From Lepidonotus clava (taxonomy: Eukaryota; Annelida; Polychaeta; Phyllodocida; Polynoidae), in assembly GCA_936440205.1 (NCBI GenBank), contig OW387133.1, forward strand, positions 6,910,001 to 6,974,000: a stretch of 64,000 nucleotides of DNA. Direction: 5' to 3'. The notes beneath the pieces were generated by a model. That model was not told the DNA's origin. It was given only the letters and a program-made list of their open reading frames with translations, and ran no database searches. This document shows, in pieces, positions 12,023 to 23,651 of this stretch. The position numbers and the translations under genes were made by a program. Position 1 is the first letter of the stretch; every line of letters starts with the position of its first letter.

Positions 12023-12204
12023 TAAAGCCCCATACCACTAGGTGATTTTTCGAACGATTGGCGCATTAATTGGCCGATTCGACTCCAATAATCAGCCAGT
12101 TTTGGATTGATTCACATCATAAATGTAAATTGAATCATACTGACTGGTAATTTCTCAGAAATATGATTGGTAGTCAGAAAATCATTGTAGTGGGTACGGG
12201 CTTA
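12023..12204. mobile_element. MITE family R, copy 1
   Basis: The ends AAGCCCCATACCACTAGGTG and GTAGTGGGTACGGGCTT are inverted. CCGATTC and ATTGGCC motifs lie in the interior. Other copies lie at 26.36, 38.53 and 46.25 kb. Confidence 0.65.
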
Positions 12205-12250
12205 ATTTACCATTTTGTGGAGTGGTCGGAACATCGCCGTAGTGAGTATG

Positions 12251-12588
12251 CCCAAGCAAGAATATGATGTCATTATAATGTTGCAGCAAGATTTTGTTTA
12301 TTTCTGCTTTGGTTCTTGTTACTTTATTTTGATGGCACCTAAAAACGTCTTTAGAACCTAACATTGCGCCATTGCAATTCAACATTATTATAACGTTCTG
12401 GTTTTGTTATTCTACATAATAATAGGTCTCAACTTCACTAGAACATAATGTTATTTTAACAATCTGTCTCGGAAAGTTTCGAACTAACATAAAGAGATGT
12501 AATTCTTACGTGAAACTTGTGCAGGTAACAGACTGACCCAAAAAACTATGGTCACAGAAGGGGATTGTTATGTGGCTACTTGCCTGGG
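12251..12588 (+). mobile_element. CCCAGC MITE, CCCAGGC subfamily, full copy
   Basis: Starts CCCAAGCAAGAATATGATG and ends GGCTACTTGCCTGGG. It shares with the 25.7-kb copy the subfamily-specific GGCACC(C/T)AAAAACGTCTT segment and the final GCAGGT...CAGACTGACC block. Confidence 0.8.
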
Positions 12589-12829
12589 AATTTACCATAC
12601 ACCTCTAGTGCTCTTGGATTGGTTCTCACCTGCCTTCTCACCTGGCTCTTCTTGTCAACACCTCCACCACCTGGGCCCACCTGTGACCTCCTCTGCCCAC
12701 CTGTGGCCTCCTTAGCTAGGTCTGGACCCTGCTGTATGTCCAAGGTAAACCAGCAACACAACCTTTTCTGTCGCCCCTCCTCCTAGACTGTAGTTACGTC
12801 CAACGTACTTTTGGTATGTGGAATACGGC

Positions 12830-13445
12830 CTTAACCCTCTTCCCTATACCTTCCCCACTCTCCTACCCCTCACCTACCTCCTTCTCCATTCTCATGTCCT
12901 CACATATACCTACCCATTCCTTCCCTCCTAATCTGTTTTATATTTCATCTCCCTCCCCCTCCAACCCTTCTCCCCTTCCCCCCATCCCACCTCCTCCCCC
13001 ATCCCCCCTCCCTTTCCCCACACCCCCTCCCTCCCTCCCACACCCCCTCCCCTCTTTCCCATGTCCCCTCCAACATCCCCTCTCCTCCCTCCCACATCCC
13101 TCTCCTCTTCCCCCCCCTCCCTCCCCCATCCCCTCCCCCCCCCCCACCACATCCCTCCTGTACCCCTCCCCTCCCCCCTCTCAAACCCCTTACCATCCCT
13201 TCCCCCTCCCCCCTCCCACCTACTCTCCCCCCTGCCCCTGCCCCCTTCCTCCCACATCCCCTCCCTCCCCCCTGTCCCCCCTCTCTCCCATCCACCCTCT
13301 AGCCCTCCCCCTTCCTCCCCTCCTCACCCTGTTAACATCCTTCGCTATCCATCCCCTCTCACCCCCTCCCCCTCACTCCCACACTCCCTGCCCCTGCCCC
13401 TACCCCTCCCCCCTCCCCCCTGTTTACACCCCTCCCTCCAGGTGC
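12830..13445 (+). repeat. 600-bp polypyrimidine (CCCCTCCC-type) tract
   Basis: Nearly all C and T on the plus strand. Long open frames on both strands here (up to 309 codons, rich in Pro/Ser or Gly/Arg) come from the lack of A/T-type stop codons and not from a gene. The G-rich complement could form triplex or G-quadruplex structures, which is inference from composition. Confidence 0.85.
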
Positions 13446-15199
13446 TTGCAGGCCCCGGCTGTTGGTACTTTACATCAGAGACATAATATATCATCTAAAT
13501 CCATTAGGGTCTCAATGCCTGCAACTCTCCTAAAAGCGACAAGTTCAAAGCGGGGGCCGCCAGTGCTTAGGCAGGGCAAGGGGCCCGTAAGGGGAGTGAG
13601 GGATTTGGGGGTGCATGGGGAGGGGAGAGGCCAGGACTCCCATAGGGGGGAAGGGGGTACTCGACCCAGTAACCAGTGCGAAACAGATCCTGGGAGCTGT
13701 GGCTGTAATCGCGGCAAAGGCAGGAAATGGGAGGGCTGCCACTGACCAGACAACTGGGCTGTCAATGCTATAGCTGTCCTGTAGGGTTTGTTTGGATATC
13801 TTTTGTAGTCAGAGGAAAGCATCAAGGGCACATTTAAGACTGCTCATACTCATTCATAAGGTTAATTGTATCTTTGAAAAACGATACTCATTATAATCAT
13901 TTGTTTTGGAGCCAAACGCTGTCCCATGGCATCTCAGAAAAAAGGGGACTGTAAACGCATACAGGAAACCCATATACGGGAATTGTACAGAGCTGTCATA
14001 TCACATAAAAAAGGGTGGGGGCTGTAGTTTTGCAGTGGGTACCTACCATCAAAGAGTGAGTACCCCCGTTCCCCCGAGCTGAGACTGGGGCTTGGTTGAC
14101 TCTACCATTAGCCTCCCACCATAGACCTCAGGTTTATTCAGAGACCGACGACACCTCCCTCTGGTTTTAATGATAGAGGTTCACTGGATGGTGGTATATG
14201 GGTCACCCATTAGTTGGTTTATATAGATAGAGATTTACTTTTGGGCAAATGGTATTATGTGCATGTGTAGGCCTCCAATGTCTTGAGACATTTTAAGCCC
14301 AACGCCCACCAGCCAATTCTTAAAGAGTGAGAATGTAAATCGACGTACACATTGGTGGAATCTACTAGTTTTTCACACCAACAGTATCGTAACAACGATG
14401 TTGTTGAAATCCACATGTGCTTAAAGTGGTATTTAAAGTTGTCGTTGTTACAAAAGGTCATTGTGCAAGGGGCTACAGGGTGTGATGAACATGTTATGAC
14501 TCCCATTTTGCTCAAGCTTTCCACCTCCCACACACGTGCCTTCAAACAAACCCAGCAGGGGGTCTGGATTGGGGGGCCCAATGTCAAATGTCAAAATTTT
14601 AAAAACGCCAATGTTGTATGTCTTTGTCACTTATTTATCCCAATGTCGCATGTCAAATTTAAGAAATACTCATGTCTCATGTCACTATGTTTTTTACCCT
14701 TCCTGTCATGTTGCTAAGCCCCCATGTCACATGTTGAATATATAAGGAATGCCCCTGTCGCCACGTCGATTTTAGTGGTCAACCCCAATCCAGCTCTTTC
14801 CCTTTACTCAACCCGAATTTACACTCTACAACACTTCTACCTACCCCACTACCCACATTACCCTGAAACATATACTGAATGCTTACTCAAACTCAAATTA
14901 CTCTAACAGCCTTCTCCTAGTTCAACATTATTGTAACCTTTGCTTGGCTGCTTAAATAACATTGTTCTAGATCCACGCCTACTCGTACGTAAAGGCCTCC
15001 CATAAGAAACCATCCTCCCACGCGATCCCTGAAGCCATCATAAAACAATAATCCTAAATCGATTTTGAATTTCCGTTTCCTCTGAGGACCCTGCATAAAT
15101 TGATACTTGTAGCCACTCTCAAATGAATCCGCTAGAAAAGGAAAGTTAACAAGGAAGGGTGTGTTTACAATCTATGGCTGTGTTTACACTTCTATCCCT
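13446..15199. other. Unassigned intergenic stretch with a small family C end
   Basis: No supported gene. About 14430-14477 reads GTCGTTGTTACAAAAGGTCA followed by TTGTGCAAGGGGC, a decayed family C right end. 14580-14740 has repeated ATGTC(A/G)CATGTC strings. The rest is unremarkable. Confidence 0.4.
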
Positions 15200-15380
15200 T
15201 AGGGCGGTATTACATTACACAACTTGAGCCGTGATATTGGTGCAATACTGTAATATTTTGTTTAGTGAGACCTGAATCAAAATTGTTATTTCGGGAGCGG
15301 CAGTGATGTAGCCATTCTGTATCTGTGGTTATACGGCTCCGTTGACAGGTCACTATACAGATTCATTGGTCATTCAACTG
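15200..15380. repeat. Family I-like MITE remnant
   Basis: Starts AGGGCGGTATTACATTACAC and continues with GAGCCGTGATATTGG, like the left end of the family I units at 35.1-35.9 kb. The right end was not found. Confidence 0.4.
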
Positions 15381-16437
15381 CCATCACCATCACTTAGTTG
15401 CAGATTTTGAACATTAGAGTCGATGTAACTAGGAGGATGAAATAAATATTCCTATTTATTAATATCAAAACCAATAACCTGTTAAACCTTGTTATCATAC
15501 AATCACTCTAGGCTATATTTTCTAGCTGCGAAGTAAATAATGATGATATTACGGAATATTCAAATACAGGAGTCATATAATTGTTTAAATATTTGGAGTA
15601 TCTCACATGCGTGTAACAAAGAGCTTTATCTCTAGTATGTGTGACGTCTCTGCAGCATCGTTATATTGCAGCTCAAGTGCAGAGTAATACTTTCTAGACA
15701 TAAACAAAACTGTACGAGTATTTGCATATGGATTGCCGGATTCAACGAAACGGGAATCATATAAGGACGAGACCATAAGATGAGTCCTGATATTATTCTG
15801 CCAAAATTTAATATATATATCTTTATTCTTTTTAGATTTCTTGGATCAAATGGAAACACATCACATCAATCATTATTGTTCATATATCATATAGCTCGTT
15901 ACAGTAAACGATAGGTACATTGATTCAGTAACAACTTATTTACCCTTACTTCATGAAACATTAAGAGAGAATCAACAATGATAGTTTGTGTACCAACATC
16001 ATAAAACACCATAATTAATGAGGGGATATTTTCACAGTCCATGTATTACCGTTTACCTACAGATATATTTTCATTAAACAAATCTTGCAAAAGCATTATG
16101 ATGAGGAACCAAACTCCTCATCCTAGGCTCTTTTTTGAAGCTTTCTATCAATCGCATTGCATACTCTTACTATAGGTCGGCTGGTCAAGAAATGACCTAT
16201 CTATCTAATTTGTTCGTGTGACTTTATTTTGAAACAAATGGATCTGATTTTAATAGTTTGAGTGCTTAAACATGCCACGAGGACAACATTTCACAGGGAA
16301 ATATGTTTGAAAATTCTCAGACATAGATTAGATATCAACAGAAACATATTATCATTATGGCATTGTAATCAGCTTTGATTATAGGGCATAACACATTTTA
16401 CGTTTTAAATTTTTCTGTCCTTTCTTGGTCAGCAGAC
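15381..16437. other. Unassigned intergenic stretch
   Basis: AT-rich; no gene, RNA or repeat family recognised. Confidence 0.4.
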
Positions 16438-16703
16438 CTATAGACGTTTTGCAGATGACGTCACATATCCCAAAATGAGCTGGCTGCCATATTGGTGATC
16501 ATTCTTATATTGTTATCATTCACCTTTCAAAAGAATTTATAAGCCATACTTTTGCTAAATCCACTTGAAACTACCTTAGTGAAATCATGATAAACTATTC
16601 TGATGACTTTTCAACCATTAATTGCATTTGCCACATAGTCATGATCACCACGTGATGATCACCCAAAACTGGTCACGTGACCCTGTCTCCACAAGGTCTA
16701 TAG
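16438..16703. mobile_element. MITE family E, copy 1
   Basis: The ends CTATAGACGTTTTGCAGATG and CCACAAGGTCTATAG are inverted; GATGACGTCAC, a CRE-like site, lies in the left end. Subterminal TTGGTGATCA and GTGATGATCACC are mirrored, and GGTCACGTGACC is a perfect 12-bp palindrome near the right end. Confidence 0.85.
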
Positions 16704-16928
16704 CAGAGGTCGGGCCGAGTTACTCTAGCCTCTGGCCAAGTAACTCTACCACTCACTGACACCTAATTTATTCAGTACTTCATCCATTTCTCCCTCCCAG
16801 CCTGATCCAGCTCCTGAATTTCAATCTGCTTTTCAGGCGACCACAAGCTGAGCTGGGCACTTCTAACGGCTGCCATCCGCTGATCAACCTAAAGGCTATA
16901 TTCCACTATATGGTATTTGCTTGTTGTA

Positions 16929-17181
16929 CTATAGACGTTGTGCAGATGACGTCACAATACCCAGAAAGGGACAGGGCGCCATATGGTGATCAATTTAAAA
17001 TTACTATTTGACTCCTTCCTATTCATGGTAATTATATCTAAAATAATCAAATGGTGGCATAATAAACAACCTTTATTAGAATTGATGAATTATAGAGTTG
17101 TATAGTAACCATGCTGTAATGGACAGCACATGGTGATCACCAAAAAGTGATCACATGACCAGGTCTGCACAAGGTCTATAA
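16929..17181. mobile_element. MITE family E, copy 2
   Basis: The ends CTATAGACGTTGTGCAGATG and CTGCACAAGGTCTATA are inverted. TATGGTGATCAA and TGGTGATCACC are mirrored. Lies 225 bp from copy 1 in the same orientation. Confidence 0.85.
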
Positions 17182-17675
17182 AAAGACACAAGCAAGTTGC
17201 CACAAACTTGTTTGCAGTAGGCTACAAAATGGGGGAACATAGGTATATTTTTGATATCTTGAAACTATCAACCTTATATATATTATTGTGAAACCATCAC
17301 CATAATTTCAGGTCTATCGTAAATGCTCGATAGACAAGATTTGGATAATGATACCCATTGCGAGATTATCTCTTTAATAATGAATCACTGTTTATAGTTG
17401 GGATTCTCATTGACTAATGGAACTCACTAATGACCTTTTATTCTGCATATCATTCAATCTAAACAACACGACTACTGCAGTCGGTGAATCATGTTCCCTT
17501 TTAATATGTTTACGTTTGAAGCCATCGGAATAGACGTCAACAGGTTTAATAGCACTTTCTTATATTTTTTTTGTTATTATACTACATTCACAATAGTGTG
17601 ATCTTCCATGTAGGTGAGAAACATAGATATGCGGAAACGAGCAATTTCAGTTTAAATTACCTACACTCCTTTAGA
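17182..17675. other. Unassigned intergenic stretch
   Basis: Nothing recognised. Confidence 0.4.
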
Positions 17676-17810
17676 TTAAGCCAGTATTCCACTGGGTGAT
17701 TTTGACTGCTGGTAATTCGGTCATTTATCACTTTTTACAAGACTATAAACCATCAGTCCTACATATCATTTGAAAGAGCATTTAAAGGGATTTAAGCCGG
17801 GTCCCCACTG
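17676..17810. repeat. Family Q half copy
   Basis: TTAAGCCAGTATTCCACTGG followed by CTACATATCATTTGAAAGAG matches the left half of family Q. The right half is absent. Confidence 0.5.
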
Positions 17811-18498
17811 AGCAAAAACAACACCTCGCCGACCAAACTGCGACTGACAAAACACCCTGCATCAGGTTTGGCTGGCGACAAGAAAGTTTTTAGTGTGTTT
17901 GTCGGCCGACAACCCCTTCAAAATATGTTAGTGCTCCCTGGTGTGAAAATTTCAATTTTCAAATTTTATACAAAATTATCTTTTAGGCATGAATGTTTCA
18001 GTTACAACTTATTTGATTATTAAAAGAAACGGATAATGTATAGTAATAAGACAACAAAAACTAAAGCCGGAAAGAAATTATTTGTACTTGAATGTACTTA
18101 AATTACTCAGTCATAAAGATTGAAGAGGCTTTAGTTATTCATTTCATTGGTTAACTATACCTTTTCTGGCCTCTAGACTTTTGGGAGGTCCCAAGCTACA
18201 TCCTAACCAGATTTGGTTGCTCTCTAATGGATATTGAGTCACAGAGAGACATGTAAGTGTGACTAATTTGGTATCTTCTATAGACTTCTATAGTTAAGGC
18301 CACTCTCTTCATCAGGCATTTACTTAGAGATAAGCATGGTGACATGTGCTTTTTTTGGTTTTATTACATTCTTCTTGGTCTAATGTAAGTATTTAAACTT
18401 GATTCAGAGATCTGTAATGGATTTCCACTCTTGGTCAAACACCTCTTAATCCCTTCAAAGCATGTTCTAATGATGTGAAATATGTCTATGGTTGACTA
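17811..18498. other. Unassigned intergenic stretch
   Basis: 17815-17930 has CCCCACTGAG and GTCGGCCGACA motifs like MITE ends, but no partner end was found. Otherwise nothing. Confidence 0.35.
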
Positions 18499-18846
18499 CC
18501 TAGGCAAGCAGCAATGTAACAAGCACATTTTGGGACCGTCCTTTTTTGGTTAGTTTGTAACCTGCCTAATGTTGATGCTACAGTTACGTTATTTTAGGTA
18601 AAGTTGAAACTTACTAAAGAAAGAATTATAATAACATTATATTTTAGTGAAGTCGAGATGTTACAGTTATACAGTTAATAATGTTATTATAACTTGAAAG
18701 AAAGTTACAAGTATGTCGCAATAACATCACAGTGCAATGTCACAATGTTAAGTCTTAAAAACATATTTGGGCCATCAAAATAACGTAACAAGAACCAAAG
18801 CAGAACTTAACAGAACCATGATAATGTCATATTCTTGTTTGCGTAA
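18499..18846 (-). mobile_element. CCCAGC MITE, CCCAGGC subfamily, reversed
   Basis: Starts CCTAGGCAAGCAGCAATGT, continues with GGTTAGTTTGTAACCTGCC, and ends in GATAATGTCATATTCTTGTT, the reverse complement of the subfamily's beginning. The terminal bases at the 18846 side are worn. Confidence 0.75.
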
Positions 18847-19060
18847 TATTCAAACTCCCGATTTTCTCTTTTTACTTGGGAGTAAGATCAGCTGGTTCAA
18901 TATAATCATGCCTTAAGACTTACACATTTTGAGTCAGATGAGTTTCTATACCTCTGTGACCTTTAAGTCACGCCGTACTAGTATGGTTGTTTACCATGTG
19001 AATGTCACTACTACTATAACAGTACTTCTGTTTCCAGAACCCTAATCCTGTGCGTCCAGC

Positions 19061-19304
19061 GTGGCCCGTTGCACAATGAATTTCATAACAACGAACACAT
19101 TCTTTTTCCATTTTGATGGTTGTTGGGCAGTTTTTCACTCTCAAAATAAAGCTATGAAGCTATGATGATGTAAGCGAGCTGTAACTTTTTACAGTATATA
19201 GTCCGACAGTGTCGCTCCATATATCAATTTACAGAATTCTTTTTGATCCAGTAGGAAAAAAGATAGAGACATTTTGTAACAAAGATATCATAACAACTCC
19301 CATT
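19061..19304. mobile_element. MITE family C, joined to a CCCAGC copy
   Basis: Starts GTGGCCCGTTGCACAATGAA and carries the family C interior CACTCTCAAA and GATCCAGTAGGAAA. The right end is replaced by a CCCAGC element at about 19305. Confidence 0.65.
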
Positions 19305-19566
19305 TACATCGCTGTGACCTACTGCTGTGACATTGCACTGTGAGATTATTATAACATTCTGGTTGTATTCTTCAACCTGAAGAGAATGTTTTGGTTTCTT
19401 CCTAACCTCACCAAAAAATAATGTTATGATATTGTTCTGATTTAGCGGGGTTTCAACCACCTAACTGTCAATAACGTAATTGTTACGTACCATTTTAGTA
19501 AGTAACAAACTGACTTAAAAAGTATGATTGTAAAACGTTTCTGTTACGTCGCAAGCTGGTTGGGTA
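19305..19566 (+). mobile_element. CCCAGC MITE, 5' truncated
   Basis: Begins inside the family sequence at GCTGTGACCTACTGCTGTGA and runs to TTACGTCGCAAGCTGGTTGG. The 5' third is missing at the join with the family C copy. Confidence 0.75.
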
Positions 19567-19574
19567 GCCTTACC

Positions 19575-20350
19575 CCTCAAAAACCTGCCCCACTGGTGGT
19601 AGGAGGAGATGGCTACTTTATTGGTTAAAAACTGTCCTTAGTTCACCCACAGCACACCATACTCTTCCCCTCATAGACCTGTGGCTATTCTAAGTTTACA
19701 CTTCTCAAACTTCCTTCTCAAAGCCTTCCCCTTCTTAGAGTAGGCACACTGAGAGAAGACGACTACCTTCTTTGTTCATAACTGCCCTTAGTTTTCACAC
19801 AACACACCATAGCCTTCTCCCTCACACACCAGCTACCACATTGGTGGGCGGAAGATGCTACCTTATTGATTTAAAACTGTCCTTAGTTTACACACAGCAC
19901 ATCATAGCCTTATCCCTCACAGACCTTCCACATTAGTAGAGTGGAATATGTTACCTTATTTGCCCATAAATAACCTTAGTTTACACACAGCACACCATAG
20001 CCTTACCCCTCAGGAACCTGCCATATTAATGGAGGGAAATATGTTACCTTGTTTGCTCATAGAATGTTCTTAGTTTACACACAGCACACTATAGTCTTCT
20101 CCCTCACACACCTGCCATTTTGGTGGAGTGGAAGATGGCTACCTTCTTTGTTCATAAAATTAATGTCCTTAGTTTACACACAGCACGCCATAGCCTTACC
20201 CCTCAGGAACCTGCCACATTGGTGGGCGGGGAACATGCCTACCTTATTGGTTTAAAACTGTCCTTAGTTTACACACAGCACGCCATAGCCTTACCCCTCA
20301 GGAACCTGCCACATTGGTGGGCGGGGAAGACGCTACCTCATTGGTTTACT
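19575..20350. repeat. Tandem repeat, about 95-bp period, 7 copies
   Basis: The unit contains TTTACACACAGCAC(A/G)CCATAG, CCTTACCCCTCAGGAACCTG and CCACATTGGTGGGCGG. The CACACAG anchor recurs at about 19891, 19983, 20078, 20177 and 20272, with two more diverged units before these. The last two units are almost identical, which points to recent array growth. Short frames here are by-products of the repeat. Confidence 0.85.
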
Positions 20351-20743
20351 GCTGTCATTATAGGCTGGCCAATAATCAGGAGGTAATTACTGGGACCCGA
20401 GGTGTGAATCATGCCCTATCACGCCTAGGGATATGGCAGTTGATCACCTGCATGTCCGCCAAGCGGTACGCATTGGGGGTAGGGTGTATTGAGAGGCCAT
20501 ACGCACCGCTCCATATTCTTAGTATTTTCTAAGTCATTTGAGGTTTGTTTGGGTGATGAAATAAAGAAGAACCTTTGGGGTTGTCCTTGGGTGGCTGTAC
20601 GACCCATCGGATCGTACATACCGCGGGCTTTGTCCTCGATATATGACCCCCTATGGGTTGTGCAGCCAGCCTCAGACGCCCCCCGCAGTTCCTCTCATTA
20701 TGATGTGGCATTGGGATGCCACACACATAGATTGATGTTTAAA
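20351..20743. other. Unassigned stretch with mirrored motifs
   Basis: GGGTGGCTGTACGACCCATC near 20590 and ATGGGTTGTGCAGCCAGCC near 20652 are partly complementary, so an unclassified inverted element is possible. No gene seen. Confidence 0.35.
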
Positions 20744-21106
20744 CCCAGCCAAGCTGCCACATAACAGAATTGCTCTGCAACCATACTTTTTTAGTCAGTC
20801 TGTTATTTACTAAGATGGCAGGTAGCAATTACGTTATTAGTGGTGAGGTTGAAACCTCACCAAATCAGAATGTATTATGACATTAAATTTTGGTGAGGTT
20901 GGGATGAATCCAAAACAAAACTTTATGAGAACAATTTTTATTTTGAAGAACATAACCAGATTGTTATAATAGCATTGCAGTGCAATGTCACTGTAGTATG
21001 TTGCAGCAATGTTATGAGTAGCCATCAAAGCAATGTAACAAGAATGAATACAGAACCAAGCACAACCTTGTTGTAACGAAATAAAAACATCACATACTTG
21101 GCTGGT
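20744..21106 (-). mobile_element. CCCAGC MITE, CCCAGCC subfamily, full copy, reversed
   Basis: Starts CCCAGCCAAGCTGCCACATA and ends CATCACATACTTGGCTGG. The interior has the family blocks in reverse order (TTTTTTAGTCAGTCTGTTA, CCTCACCAAATCAGAATG, GCAGTGCAATGTCAC). The flank after 21106 is shared with the flank of the 28.85-kb copy. Confidence 0.85.
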
Positions 21107-21133
21107 AAGCTATATCCATGCTATATATGTTCC

Positions 21134-21545
21134 GTCCAAGTTTGTTCGTAATATTACCTGCCAATGAATAACTTCAAGAACATTTTATTAACATTTTGGT
21201 CCTTTACTTGCCAATGAATAACTACGAGAAAAGTTGTACTGACAATTTGGTCAATTCTATCAGGGATACCAGGCAATTGCATATGTAAGTACTTTCACTG
21301 ATACTTTAGCAAAAAATCGCACAGAAAGTATAATTAAGTGCAGTGGCATAGCCAGGCGGGGTGCCTGGGTGGCTGGATCTCCTTTGATATCCCCAAATAA
21401 TAAGAAAAATGTAATAAATCTTCTAAAAATGTGGATTGGAACCCCTTTAAATTTACCTGGAACCAACTTTTAGCTTAGGGCTGGCTACAGCCCTGAAGTA
21501 GATTTGTAATTAAGTATGGTAGTTCTTCTGTGAATTTATTGTCTT
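21134..21545 (+). repeat. Repeat P, copy 1, interrupted by a hAT-like MITE
   Basis: Runs from GTCCAAGTTTGTTCGTAATA to AGTATGGTAGTTCTTCTGTG. Copy 2, at 28.60-28.84 kb in reverse, is uninterrupted. Both sit at the same place beside a CCCAGC MITE with a shared junction, so the MITE-plus-P block was duplicated as a unit. Confidence 0.7.
21341..21495. mobile_element. hAT-like MITE (CAGTGGCATAGCCAGG type) inside repeat P
   Basis: The ends CAGTGGCATAGCCAGGCGGG and GGGCTGGCTACAGCCCTG are inverted. The terminus matches the CAGTGGCGTAGCCAGG class of hAT MITEs common in animals. The uninterrupted P copy at 28.6 kb serves as the empty site. Confidence 0.7.
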
Positions 21546-21811
21546 TATTGATACAAAATTGTGCTAGGTGTTTAACCCCATACGTCCAGATGCAATACCA
21601 AGTGGAGAGGTAGGAAAAGGGGAAGAGGAGCGAGTGGAGGGGGAGGGGTTCAGGATCAAAACGAAGCCAAATTGGTCAGGATTAAGGTGGTAGAGGAATC
21701 TAATTGGGTCACAGGGCGATTAGACAGCAGATGGGGTGGTGGGGGGCTGAAGGGGGCAAGCCGGGAAAAACGGGGATTGGCTGATCAGGTAGAATGAGGT
21801 GCCAAGTGTTA
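21546..21811. other. Unassigned intergenic stretch
   Basis: G-rich 21605-21770 (GGGGAGGGG-type), no gene seen. Confidence 0.4.
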
Positions 21812-22110
21812 AGGCCATAATTACACTATGCGTCGAGTCACATTCGCGTTGGGTCCCACTGCCCAACGTGTCTGACTCACGTTATTTTACCACGATATTT
21901 GTAAAAAAAAAAAAAATATATATATACAAGCCAACGTAAACCAATGCCTGCCAATGCCAACGCGTCCCCCAAAAAGTGCAGTATAATATATTTCGCGTTG
22001 GGTCCAACATGTAGTGTAACATGACCTGAAAGTGAAGTTTTTGCGTTGGGCAACACTACCCAATGTAAAAACCGACCCGAGTCAAAGTATAATTAGGGTT
22101 TTAGTCTTTT
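21812..22110. mobile_element. MITE-like repeat family H, copy 2
   Basis: Starts AAGGCCATAATTACACTATG and ends TATAATTAGGGTTTTA. It shares TTCGCGTTGGGTCCCAC-type blocks and order with the 2.58-kb copy. Poly-A and TA at about 21902-21926 sit inside. Confidence 0.65.
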
Positions 22111-22273
22111 TATTTGTCTGTAAACAATAAATACATATTACAGACCAATGGGGCACAAAGTCATTCCCATAGTTTGCACATACTGTTGACGGCTTTTAGT
22201 CCAAGACATAGGTGTGTGGAAACTGGGGCAATAACAATTGCCGAGTGTGCCTGCAGTTTGTGGTTTATTCGAT

Positions 22274-23178
22274 TCTAGGACAACTACCCCTGGGACAACT
22301 ACCCCTGGGACAACTACCCCTAGGACAACTACCCCTGGGACAACTACCCCCTAGGACTATTACCCCCTAGGACTATTACCCCCATAGGACAACTACCCCT
22401 GGGACAACTACCCCTTAGGACAATTACCCCTTAGGACAATTACCCCTATGGGTAGGACAACTACCCCTTACGACAACTACCCCTCTAGATAGGACAATTA
22501 CCCCTATAGGTAGGACAATTACCCCTTTAGGACAATTACCCCTACAGATAGGACAACTACCCCCTTTAGTAAGATAATTACCCCTATGATAAGACAACTA
22601 CCCCCCTTGATAGGACAATTACTCCCATCGGTAGGACAACTACCCCCATTGGTAGGACCTGCCCTGGATGTTTAGGGCCGGGCAATTGAGGTGTAGTTGT
22701 TCTATCAATGGGGGTAGTTGTCCTACTAAAGGGGGTAATTATCCTATTAAGGGGGGTAGTTGTCCTACCGATGGGGGTAGTTGTCCTTCCAATGGGGGTT
22801 GTTGTCCTACCAATGGGGGTAGTTGTCCTACCAAGGGGGGTAGTTGTCATATCAAGGGGGGTAGTTGTCCTATCAAGGGGGGTAGTTGTCCTATCATAGG
22901 GGTAATTGTTCTAAAGGGGTAATTGTCCTATCTAGAGGGGTAATTGTCCTATGGGGGTAGTTGTCCTATGGGGGTAGTTGTCCTACCCATAGGGGTAATT
23001 GTCCTAAGGGGTGGTTGTCCTAAGGGGTAGATGTCCCAGGGGTAGTTGTCCTATGGGGGTAATAGTCCTAAGGGGTAATAGTCCTAAGGGATAGTTGTCC
23101 TAGGGGGTAGTTGTCCCCAGGGTAGTTGTCCCAGGGGTAATTGTCCTAGGGGTAGTTGTCCCAGGGGTAGTTGTCCTG
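22274..23178. repeat. Head-to-head minisatellite forming a 900-bp imperfect palindrome
   Basis: From 22274 to about 22660 the unit is (A/G)GGACAACTACCCC(T/C), 14-22 bp long. After a 40-bp centre with CCTGCCCTGGATGTTTAGGG, the complement GGGGTAGTTGTCCTA repeats to 23178. Variants such as GGACTATTACCCC and GGACAATTACCCC occur on both sides in roughly mirrored order. Frames in both arms translate to low-complexity repeats and are not genes. Confidence 0.9.
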
Positions 23179-23651
23179 TCACCGGTTTATTCTATATCAA
23201 TTACACAGAAAATTGTGAATATCCTATCTGACTACACAAAAATTTCAAAGACAGGTATTGCTGTAAACTGGCCAGTTTCTGAGAGGGCAGGGGGGGCGAC
23301 CAAAAAACATCCACAAGAATTCCATACCCGTGAGAAGTTAAAATACCCACGATTGCACAAATTGCTATCGTGGGTATCGTGTCCACAAGATCTTGTGTAT
23401 TTTTAATTAGATTGTTTCCAATTTTTTCAATGCTTAAAGTGTTCCAATGTCCTTCTAACACACTTTAAAAAGTATCATGTGAATAAATATATTATGGGAA
23501 TAATTTTAGTAGGTTTTTACAAGAAGCTTTCATGCCCAAAAGTTCCCATCAGATGTATTATTGGCAGAATTTTCTTCTCATGAGCATAAAATAATTGCCA
23601 CGAGAAATCGTGGATGTTTTTCAGTCAGCACCCCAGGGCAATGGGTGAATG
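23179..23651. other. Unassigned intergenic stretch
   Basis: AT-rich; no gene or repeat recognised. Confidence 0.4.

Noticed and set aside
12816-13745. 309-codon Pro/Ser-rich open frame on the plus strand
   Set aside because: It lies in a polypyrimidine tract that lacks stop codons by composition, and mirror frames are open on the other strand.
19575-20350. CRISPR-like regular repeats
   Set aside because: The whole unit is repeated with no unique spacers, and the window is animal DNA.
22584-22922. Frames encoding GRTTTPI or GVVVLP repeats
   Set aside because: Translation of the head-to-head minisatellite.
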